This document shows positions 1 through 5,563 of a stretch of 5,563 bases of DNA, one piece after another. A program made the position numbers and the translations under genes. The first letter of the stretch is position 1. Each line of letters starts with the position of its first letter. The stretch comes from Candidatus Cloacimonadota bacterium (lineage in GTDB: Bacteria; Cloacimonadota; Cloacimonadia; Cloacimonadales; Cloacimonadaceae): NCBI GenBank assembly GCA_012519465.1, contig JAAYQD010000309.1:1-5563 (forward strand). Direction: 5' to 3'. The notes under the pieces were generated by a model, which was not told the DNA's origin, did not search any database, and worked only from the letters and a program-made list of their open reading frames with translations.

Positions 1-552
1 AAAGAGCAGCAGCAGGGGGATGGCATAGCGCCAGCGCTTTTGGACCAGCCGTTCGAGGAGGATATTTACCAAGATGATGAGGAGGAGCAGCAGGCTCATC
101 CCTCCCAAATCCGCCGCTTGGATCAAATACAGATAATCAGCTAAAGAATAGCCGGTATCCCACCAGGGGAAGCGGGTTTCACCAAAGTTTTGCAGATATT
201 CAAAGCTGACGATGAAGGCTACAAAGGCAAGGTAGCCCAAGGCTGGAATACGCTGCCAAATCCTCTGTATCGCCCAGAAAACCAGCCAGAGATAGAGGGT
301 ATAAAGGAATATTATGCCCACCAAGCCCGGCCAAGTGACCTGGGCTATCCAGTAAAAGACGATGCCGCAATACAATAAAGACCATACAAAGCCCATCATC
401 AAGAGGCGCAAGGGGTGGGAAACGCCATCGCGCAATACTATCATGAGGGGTATCCAGCCAATGAATACTAGGAAGCCCAGATGCAGGGGCAAGCGCGCCA
501 GGCTGAGCATCAGCACGCTGATGATGGTAAAGATTAAGGGACGGTATTTCAT
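1..552 (-). CDS. lnt: Apolipoprotein N-acyltransferase, N-terminal membrane part (3' end beyond window)
   Basis: Lnt sits in the cytoplasmic membrane and transfers a fatty acid from phospholipid to the free amino group of the lipid-modified cysteine, the last step of lipoprotein maturation. The frame opens with ATG at 552 and stays open for 184 codons to the left edge, without a stop. The visible part is very hydrophobic, with about five to six membrane segments (roughly residues 5-19, 26-40, 50-70, 75-97, 104-120, 150-166, and another beginning near 177). Family-like landmarks are FYWIAQVTWPG (66-76), matching the Lnt 'YWI' segment, and RFPWWDTGYS (127-136) followed by IQAADLGGMSLL (144-155), matching the Lnt 'G-FPW---GYSQ ... 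LA--GG--GLSFL' region. The C-terminal nitrilase-like domain with the Glu-Lys-Cys catalytic triad would lie outside the window, so activity cannot be judged. The start overlaps the stop of the lipoprotein gene by four bases (ATGA) and has a good ribosome binding site. The family call rests on motif pattern and topology. Confidence 0.88.
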   Translation of the reverse strand, partial: MKYRPLIFTIISVLMLSLARLPLHLGFLVFIGWIPLMIVLRDGVSHPLRLLMMGFVWSLLYCGIVFYWIAQVTWPGLVGIIFLYTLYLWLVFWAIQRIWQRIPALGYLAFVAFIVSFEYLQNFGETRFPWWDTGYSLADYLYLIQAADLGGMSLLLLLIILVNILLERLVQKRWRYAIPLLLLF

Positions 553-1376
553 CGTGTGCTGCCTCCATAGGAAATGCGATGGATGCTGATGGCATCTGGA
601 TAAACCACGCTAATGTGGTGGCGATAGAGGGATGCGATGCCTGCCTGGGGGCTTACAACCATGCCAAAGGCGGAATCAGCTGCCGCCTCACCCACTGCCT
701 GCATCTGTATCCTATTGTCATAGCCATCCACCAGCTGTTGCCCGGTGTGGCTTTCCTTGAATTGCCCATAGATGTAATACATATCCGTGCGGGCACTTTC
801 CTGGCTATAGATGGTAAGATAATCAGCCGTGCATCCCAGGGAGGAGGGCGCCTTGATCTGAAACCTGCCAAAGCGGTACAGCTCGCTGCCATCTAACATG
901 GAGATACACACAATCTCCTGTGGGGCAGCATCATAGACAAAGAGGTTGTGGTCTGGATTCATCGCCAATAGCTCCGGCATTGCCAGCTGGGAAAGCTCCA
1001 GCCTTCCCGCTAATTGCCCTTCGGGAGAGAAGCGGCGCAGGTCTTTTGCCATCATATCCAATGCCAAGAGGCTGCCATCGCTATCAATGGCTATATCAGC
1101 AAGTCTCTGGAAGTTATAGCTCTGCATCCCCAGGCCGCCCAAGGTGTTAAAGAGCTTGCCCGCACGATAAATATCTATCTGCTGCCGCACTTTGGAGAGC
1201 GCATACACACTTCCGGAAAGGGGATCAAAGAGGGCTTTATCATACTGTTTTTCCACCGGAATGTGCTCCTTCAGCTCTATCTTGACAATCTGGCGGCTGG
1301 GGCTGAACCGCGTGGCGGTGCAAGCGCCCAGTATGACAGCCAGCAAGAGGAGAGCAAAACCAAACTGCCTTTGCAT
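549..1376 (-). CDS. Predicted lipoprotein with NHL/beta-propeller-like repeats, function unknown
   Basis: This 275-residue protein is not one I recognise as a named family. It begins MQRQFGFALLLLAVILGAC: a short positively charged start, a hydrophobic core, and a lipobox L-G-A-C with the acylated cysteine at residue 19. The residue after the cysteine is Thr, not Asp, so under the E. coli Lol rule it would go to the outer membrane. The mature part (about 257 residues) shows four or more repeats of about 40 residues, each with a short strand, an Asp/Asn-rich turn and further strands. The clearest is ADIAIDSDGSLLALD, followed by an RRFSPEGQ turn, which resembles an NHL repeat; weaker copies start near YDKALFDPLSGSVYALS and LLAMNPDHNLFVYD. 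A five- or six-bladed propeller would fit the length. The frame is open upstream to an ATG at 1673, but that part lies inside recJ and would bury the signal peptide. ATGs at 1379 and 1376 are both possible; 1376 has the better Shine-Dalgarno spacing (five rather than two bases). The gene overlaps recJ by 1 base and lnt by 4. Lipoprotein and propeller-like fold are inferred; the ligand or partner is unknown. Confidence 0.85.
   Translation of the reverse strand: MQRQFGFALLLLAVILGACTATRFSPSRQIVKIELKEHIPVEKQYDKALFDPLSGSVYALSKVRQQIDIYRAGKLFNTLGGLGMQSYNFQRLADIAIDSDGSLLALDMMAKDLRRFSPEGQLAGRLELSQLAMPELLAMNPDHNLFVYDAAPQEIVCISMLDGSELYRFGRFQIKAPSSLGCTADYLTIYSQESARTDMYYIYGQFKESHTGQQLVDGYDNRIQMQAVGEAAADSAFGMVVSPQAGIASLYRHHISVVYPDAISIHRISYGGSTR
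562..566 (-). promoter_or_regulatory. Ribosome binding site of lnt
   Basis: GGAGG lies nine bases before the ATG at 552, inside the last codons of the upstream lipoprotein gene (encoding Tyr-Gly-Gly). It supports the start chosen for lnt and shows that lnt is translated from the same mRNA as the gene before it. Confidence 0.75.
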
Positions 1377-3094
1377 CATTTCCTCAGATGGATGTCCTTC
1401 AGCTTGCCCTGTATGCTGGGTTTGCTGCCAAACTGGCTGTATTCCAGCGTGTAAGCGATATCTATCACATCGTTCTTTTTGATGAGGCTGAGGTAATCCC
1501 CCAGGTTGTAGCCTATCAAATCCAGGTGGATGCCGTCTTTCACCACCTTCAGCTTGAGGTGGTTGCGTCCCACGTTGTAGGGATAATTGATCACCGTCAC
1601 CCCTTGGGTGGAGAATACAGGGCGGTTGTTTGCCGGACCAAAGGGGGCAAAGCGTTCCAGCCAATCCAGGCAAAAGCTATTGATATCATACAGTTCCAGC
1701 TCATGATCGATGGGCAGGGGAGGCTTGATCTCCGCCATATTCAGATGCTCTTGCACATAGCGGGTAAGCTCGTTTTCAAAGCGATCTATATATTCCTGAT
1801 AGATGGTGAGCCCCACGGCGTATTTGTGCCCGCCAAAGCTGTGCAGATTGTGCTCCGTATGTTTGAGGGCGGCAAAGAGGTCAAAATCCCCCATACTGCG
1901 TCCAGAACCACTGCCAAAGCCTTCCTTAAAGCTGATCATGATCACCGGACGGTAATACTTTTCCACTAACATGGATGCCACTATGCCTATCACTCCCGGA
2001 TGCCAATCATCCGAGGAGATCACCATGCAGGAGGTGGTGGCCATATTCTTGTACTTCTTGTCTATAATCTCGCATGCCTCGTGGAATGTACGCTGATCCA
2101 GCTGCTGCCTCAGGGAATTGTGCCGTTCAATGGATTCCGCCAGTTCCTCGCTGGTTCCTTCCTCGCGGGAAATCAGCAGCTCCACAGCCAGGCTGGCAGA
2201 GCCCATCCGCCCTGCCGCATTGATGCGGGGTGCAATGCCAAACACGATATCGTTTGTATCCAATGTCTTTTGATTGAGCCCCGATATCTGGATGAGGGCG
2301 TTTAGCCCCAGATTCTTCTTGTCTATCAGGTGTTGCAGCCCGATGGAGGCAAACACGCGGTTCTCCCCTGTCAGGGGAACGATATCGGCAATGGTGCCCA
2401 CAGCCACCAGATCCAGGTATTTGAGCGTGTTCTCTTCGCTTTGGATGCCCAAACGATCGTAGATTGCCATCAGGAGCTTGAAAGCCACCCCCACTCCTGC
2501 CAAATGCTGGAATGGATAGCGGGTACCAGACAATTTGGGATTGATGATGGCATAAGCGGGAGGCAATTCATCCTTGGGATTGTGGTGGTCTGTCACGATG
2601 ATCTCCATGCCCATGGCGTTGATTGCTTTGATTTCCTCCAGGGCGTTCACCCCACAATCCACGCTGATGATCAGGCTGGCGCCCTTTTCTTTGACGGCAT
2701 CCAGGCTGCTGAGAGACAGCCCATAGCCATCAATCATGCGGTGGGGGATGTAAAAATCGATCTGCGCCCCCACCCGGCTGAGCCCCAAAAAGAGTAGTGC
2801 CGTGGCGGTGGTGCCATCCACATCATAATCCCCATAAATACAAATCTTTTCCTTGTTTTCCAATGCCTGCACAATGCGCGTAACCGCCTTATCCATATCC
2901 TCAAAGAGCATGGGATCATGCAAATGCGACAATTGGGATGCAAAGAAATCTTCCACCTGTTGCGTACTATCGTGCCCCGCCCGCAACAGCAATTTAGCTA
3001 TCAGCGGCGGACAGCGGAAAACCTCGATAAACTCTTCCACCAGCTTGTTTTCAGCATCAGTAAACTCCGCCGGTGCAATCCATTCCTTCTCCAT
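1376..3094 (-). CDS. recJ: Single-stranded-DNA-specific 5'-3' exonuclease RecJ
   Basis: RecJ degrades single-stranded DNA from the 5' end in RecF-type recombination, mismatch repair and base excision repair, acting in the cytoplasm with metal ions. The 572-residue length matches the family (E. coli about 577). The DHH phosphoesterase domain is intact: GDYDVDG (88-94) gives motif I, SVDCG (144-148) motif II, TDHHNP (168-173) the DHH signature, and DLVAVGTIADIVPL (228-241) the next Asp-containing motif, followed by PRINAAGRMG (289-298). The DHHA1 domain follows: HPGVIGIVAS (365-374), SGSGRS (395-400) and FGGHKYAVGLT (420-430), which holds the GGH motif. The last roughly 110 residues, including RFAPFGPANNRPVF (481-494), fit the OB-like C-terminal domain of RecJ. 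The ATG at 3094 is preceded by AAAGG at a seven-base spacing. No key residue is missing. The stop overlaps the start of the lipoprotein gene, making recJ the first gene of a three-gene unit. The assignment is firm. Confidence 0.97.
   Translation of the reverse strand: MEKEWIAPAEFTDAENKLVEEFIEVFRCPPLIAKLLLRAGHDSTQQVEDFFASQLSHLHDPMLFEDMDKAVTRIVQALENKEKICIYGDYDVDGTTATALLFLGLSRVGAQIDFYIPHRMIDGYGLSLSSLDAVKEKGASLIISVDCGVNALEEIKAINAMGMEIIVTDHHNPKDELPPAYAIINPKLSGTRYPFQHLAGVGVAFKLLMAIYDRLGIQSEENTLKYLDLVAVGTIADIVPLTGENRVFASIGLQHLIDKKNLGLNALIQISGLNQKTLDTNDIVFGIAPRINAAGRMGSASLAVELLISREEGTSEELAESIERHNSLRQQLDQRTFHEACEIIDKKYKNMATTSCMVISSDDWHPGVIGIVASMLVEKYYRPVIMISFKEGFGSGSGRSMGDFDLFAALKHTEHNLHSFGGHKYAVGLTIYQEYIDRFENELTRYVQEHLNMAEIKPPLPIDHELELYDINSFCLDWLERFAPFGPANNRPVFSTQGVTVINYPYNVGRNHLKLKVVKDGIHLDLIGYNLGDYLSLIKKNDVIDIAYTLEYSQFGSKPSIQGKLKDIHLRK
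1382..1385 (-). promoter_or_regulatory. Ribosome binding site that decides the lipoprotein start
   Basis: GAGG occurs in the last codons of recJ (CTG AGG AAA TGA). It is five bases from the ATG at 1376 but only two from the tandem ATG at 1379, which favours 1376. With the start at 1376 the recJ stop and this start share one base (TGATG); with 1379 they share four (ATGA). Either arrangement favours coupling of translation to recJ. Confidence 0.55.
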
Positions 3095-3101
3095 TAAATT
3101 A

Positions 3102-3106
3102 CCTTT
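3102..3106 (-). promoter_or_regulatory. Ribosome binding site of recJ
   Basis: AAAGG is seven bases before the recJ ATG at 3094, in an AT-rich leader. It supports this start, and no other in-frame start with a comparable site is seen just upstream. Confidence 0.7.
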
Positions 3107-3180
3107 ATGTTTTCTATTTTTTTAAAGTTTTGAGGCAGGAAGCAGCAAATGGAAGGGCTGTAAACCGATAAATACACATT

Positions 3181-3240
3181 CAGCAATCAGTTATCACAAG
3201 CTTCCTACAGTTTACCAGATAATCAAAGGGCTAATTGCTG
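3181..3240 (-). repeat. 10-bp inverted repeat with 40-base spacer in the recJ leader
   Basis: The arms are at 3231-3240 and 3181-3190. Read as minus-strand RNA they are CAGCAAUUAG and CUGAUUGCUG, which pair over all ten positions with one U-G wobble. The spacer also holds UUAUC and GAUAA, which could pair to add an inner five-base stem directly stacked on the right arm, leaving an eight-base bulge (CCCUUUGA) on the left. On the plus strand the wobble becomes a C-A mismatch, so the stem is better in the direction of recJ transcription. No T tract follows on the minus strand, so it does not look like an intrinsic terminator of priA. It may be an mRNA leader structure, a protein-binding site, or chance. 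Confidence 0.4.
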
Positions 3241-3301
3241 TAAAGGGTTTTTTTTAGATGCCTCGGAAAAGCTTTGTTACAAACTCGCAAGAACCAGCCG
3301 G

Positions 3302-5563
3302 TCACATCAAGGATACTGGATCGATATCTATTTGCAGCCTGATGCCGGAGGGCAGCTTCAATGCTGCCAATATCATATCAATCGCCTGGCGCATGACATT
3401 GGCATTGGGAGCTTTGACCACCAAGTGAAAGCGGTAGAGTGAGCCCAGCTTGGGCAGCGGAGCCGGCACCGGACCCAATACAATCACTCCGGCAAGGCTT
3501 TTCAGGCTGGAAAGGCGCCCCAGTTCACTGCCAAAAGCCTCCATCCGCTCCCTGATATACTCCAAATTATCGCTGGAATAAAGTAGCCTGCCCAGACGGC
3601 AAAATGGCGGATAATACATCTGCTGACGGTGGCTGAGCTCTATCGTGGCAAAAGCCTCATAATCCTGCTTGGCAGCGTTGATGATGGAATAGTGATGAGG
3701 ATTGTAGGTCTGAATCAAGACTTCCCCCTGCCACTCTCCCCTGCCAGAGCGTCCTGCCACCTGGGTGAGATGTTGGAAGGTGCGTTCTGCAGAGCGGAAA
3801 TCGGGGACGTTGAGGCTGATATCCGCAAGCACAATCCCCACCAAGGTAACACCGGGAAAGTCCAGCCCCTTGGATATCATCTGGGTGCCCAGGAGAATAT
3901 CTATCTCTCTATTCTTCATCCCCTTATACATTTGTTTATGAGCATCCTGACGGCGCGCTGAATCCGAATCCAGCCTCAGGATATGCGCCGAGGGGAAAAG
4001 GAGCTTGAGGTTTTGTTCCAGCTTCTGAGTGCCGGCAGAGCCATAACTGAAGCTAAAGGCATTGCATGAGGGGCATTTACGGGGGCTGGGGATGCCATAA
4101 CCGCAATAATGGCAGCGCAGCTCTTCCGTATCACGGTGATAGTACATGCTGATATCGCAATCCGGGCATTTGATTGTGTGTCCACACTTTAGGCATTGCA
4201 GATAGGAGGAGTAACCCCTGCGATTATGAAACAGGATCACCTGCTGTTTTTCACGCAATCTGGATTCTATTGCCTCCAAAAGCGGGTGAGACAGCAAACC
4301 TTCAGTTTCCTGTTCTCGCAAATCCAACACCTCCACCTCCGGCATGGCAATTTCAAAGGGACGTGCCGTGAGCCGGTGATAGCGGTATTTATCGTTCAAT
4401 TGATTGTACCAGGATTCCAAGGCTGGCGTGGCAGAACCAATGATCACCTGCGCCCCGCTCTGCATCGCCCTCACTATCGCCATATCCCGCCCATGATAGC
4501 GCGGCAGGTTTTCCTGTTTATAGCTTTGCTCGTGCTCTTCATCCACCACAATCAAGCCCAGGTTTGGCAGCGGCGCAAAGATGGCACTGCGCGCTCCCAC
4601 CACGATCCTCTTTTGTCCGCTTTGAATGAGCTGCCATTGGCGCAAACGCTCGGCATCCGAAAGGCGGCTGTGGTTGATGGCAAGGATGCTGCCAAACTCG
4701 TTGGAAAAGCGTTCCACCATCTGGGGAGTGAGCGAAATCTCTGGAATCAGGAAAATGATATTCTTGTTATCATCCAGATAGCGACGCATGATGTGGATAT
4801 ACACCTCCGTTTTGCCGCTGCCCGTCACCCCATACAAGAGGTTAACTTCAAACTTGCCATAGCCTTGGGAAATGGACTGTACTGCCGTATCCTGCTCAGC
4901 TGTGAGCGATATATTCTTGGGTGCAAATGGATAGTCTTCATAAACCGGAGGCGGATCGATGCGCCGGGGGATGATGCGCACCAAGCCTTTGCCTACCAAG
5001 CCTTTGATGACGGAATAGGACACCACACTGCTGAGCGCAGCCATGCTCATTTCTCCATCCGATGCCATCAACATCGTATATGCTTCCGACTGTCTGGGCG
5101 GCAGGCTCTCAGGCTTGTCTGCATCCTGAATTACAGATACAAAATTTGCATAACGGGGTTTGTCTCTATGTTTGAGCTTTCTATCCACATCGATTTCATC
5201 ATTCTGCTCAGCTATTTCCACCATCTTCAAGAGGGGAAGGCGGGGATGGGCTTTGCGCAAATCTTGCAATATATGCCAGTCTCCATCTGCCAACAAATCT
5301 GCTAACTGGCTATCTGTGATTGAGATACCTTCCTTGGACCTGATGGACATATCAGGATCCGGAATCAAACGAGCCGGCAACATGGCAAAGAGGCAGATTC
5401 CTATCGAATTACGGTAATAGGATGCCATCCAGCGCGCCAATTCCAACAGGGATTGGGGGATAAGCGGCTGGGAATCCAAGACTTCAGTAATTTCCCGGAT
5501 ACGCACCCCTCGTGGAGCATCCTGCACCCTCCGCCCACAGATGCCAATCATATCCCGCCTGTT
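3302..5563 (-). CDS. priA: Primosomal replication-restart helicase PriA (5' end beyond window)
   Basis: PriA recognises stalled forks and D-loops, unwinds the lagging arm and starts reloading of the replicative helicase. There are 753 residues in the window, and the frame is still open at the right edge. An internal ATG at 5551 lies within the conserved 3'-DNA-binding region (NRRDMIGICG aligns with the 'FGxxxxxIGIV' segment), so it is not the start; about 40 residues are probably missing. Numbering from the first codon in the window: winged-helix region about 85-205; Walker A GVTGSGKT 245-252; Walker B DEEH 341-344, followed by the aromatic-rich loop SYKQENLPRYHGRD; motif III GSATP 376-380. 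Eight zinc-binding cysteines are all present at 457, 460, 466, 469, 484, 487, 497 and 500. They are followed by GTQMISKGLDFP (559-570), DFRSAER (588-594) and QVAGRSGRG (601-609), then the C-terminal domain with PPF. The stop TGA is at 3302-3304. No damage or fusion is seen. Same strand as recJ, 207 bases upstream of it. The assignment is firm. Confidence 0.97.
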   Translation of the reverse strand, partial: NRRDMIGICGRRVQDAPRGVRIREITEVLDSQPLIPQSLLELARWMASYYRNSIGICLFAMLPARLIPDPDMSIRSKEGISITDSQLADLLADGDWHILQDLRKAHPRLPLLKMVEIAEQNDEIDVDRKLKHRDKPRYANFVSVIQDADKPESLPPRQSEAYTMLMASDGEMSMAALSSVVSYSVIKGLVGKGLVRIIPRRIDPPPVYEDYPFAPKNISLTAEQDTAVQSISQGYGKFEVNLLYGVTGSGKTEVYIHIMRRYLDDNKNIIFLIPEISLTPQMVERFSNEFGSILAINHSRLSDAERLRQWQLIQSGQKRIVVGARSAIFAPLPNLGLIVVDEEHEQSYKQENLPRYHGRDMAIVRAMQSGAQVIIGSATPALESWYNQLNDKYRYHRLTARPFEIAMPEVEVLDLREQETEGLLSHPLLEAIESRLREKQQVILFHNRRGYSSYLQCLKCGHTIKCPDCDISMYYHRDTEELRCHYCGYGIPSPRKCPSCNAFSFSYGSAGTQKLEQNLKLLFPSAHILRLDSDSARRQDAHKQMYKGMKNREIDILLGTQMISKGLDFPGVTLVGIVLADISLNVPDFRSAERTFQHLTQVAGRSGRGEWQGEVLIQTYNPHHYSIINAAKQDYEAFATIELSHRQQMYYPPFCRLGRLLYSSDNLEYIRERMEAFGSELGRLSSLKSLAGVIVLGPVPAPLPKLGSLYRFHLVVKAPNANVMRQAIDMILAALKLPSGIRLQIDIDPVSLM
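4980..5006. repeat. Short 12-base direct repeat inside priA
   Basis: ACCAAGCCTTTG occurs at 4980-4991 and again at 4995-5006 (plus-strand reading), a period of 15 bases. It keeps the reading frame and encodes KGLV-G-KGLV in the winged-helix region of PriA. It may reflect a five-codon slippage duplication or simply the Leu/Gly/Lys-rich helix-wing pattern common in such domains. Confidence 0.6.

Larger units (their letters stand above)
3095..3301 (-). promoter_or_regulatory. priA-recJ intergenic region, probable recJ leader
   Basis: This 207-base stretch is the only sizeable non-coding DNA in the window. It is AT-rich close to recJ (3095-3125) and holds a 10-bp inverted repeat (separate entry). 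No classical terminator follows priA: no stable GC-rich stem with a T tract is seen on the minus strand, so read-through into recJ is possible. A sigma70-like pair, TTGCTG then TTAAAA with a 17-base gap, lies at about 3118-3146 on the minus strand, but each hexamer matches its consensus at only about three of six positions, so it is a weak candidate. A small palindrome TTTGT-T-ACAAA is at 3273-3283. No small ORF or known riboswitch was recognised. Confidence 0.35.

Noticed and set aside
200..595. A 131-codon minus-strand open frame in another frame over lnt
   Set aside because: The lnt frame has membrane topology, family motifs and a good ribosome binding site; this overlapping frame has none of these.
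1377..1673. Upstream extension of the lipoprotein frame to an ATG at 1673 (374 residues)
   Set aside because: The added residues overlap the conserved C-terminal coding region of recJ, are low-complexity and Pro/Gly/His-rich, and would place the signal peptide and lipobox in mid-protein.
1388..1969. A 193-codon plus-strand open frame opposite recJ
   Set aside because: It is antisense to the DHHA1 and C-terminal parts of RecJ, and no domain is recognised in its product.
3230..3301. Intrinsic terminator after priA
   Set aside because: On the minus strand no stable stem followed by T residues was found; the only homopolymer reads as A8 in that direction.
4196..5305. A 369-codon open frame on the plus strand opposite priA
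   Set aside because: It lies wholly antisense to a strongly conserved PriA sequence, its product is rich in His, Gln, Arg and Ile without any recognisable domain, and its length is explained by the codon bias of priA.
5549..5551. ATG at 5551 as the start of priA
   Set aside because: The codons before it (NRRD) are in frame up to the window edge and align with the conserved N-terminal DNA-binding domain of PriA, so the true start lies outside the window.

Overview
The window is a compact bacterial chromosomal segment in which every convincing gene is on the minus strand. Reading in the direction of transcription (right to left) the order is: priA (5' end cut off by the right edge), a 207-base intergenic stretch, recJ, a lipoprotein gene of unknown function, and lnt (3' end cut off by the left edge). 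No RNA genes, mobile elements, CRISPR arrays or signs of horizontal transfer were found.

priA encodes the primosomal helicase that restarts stalled replication forks. recJ encodes the 5'-3' single-strand exonuclease used in recombination and repair. The last two genes belong to the cell envelope: a small secreted lipoprotein with beta-propeller-like (NHL-like) repeats, and apolipoprotein N-acyltransferase, which adds the third acyl chain to lipoproteins. recJ, the lipoprotein gene and lnt are joined by stop/start overlaps of 1 and 4 bases, so they almost certainly share one mRNA and are probably translationally coupled. priA has no visible terminator after it and may read through into this operon, but the gap is also large enough to hold a separate promoter.

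The combination of Lnt with a lipobox-bearing protein points to a Gram-negative (diderm) bacterium of moderate GC content. The proteins are not close to those of E. coli, although all key motifs are kept. A member of the FCB/Cloacimonadota-like assemblage is a guess that the sequence alone cannot settle.

This is mostly an ordinary housekeeping region. The parts that deserve a second look are the uncharacterised lipoprotein wedged between recJ and lnt, and a 10-bp inverted repeat in the priA-recJ gap.
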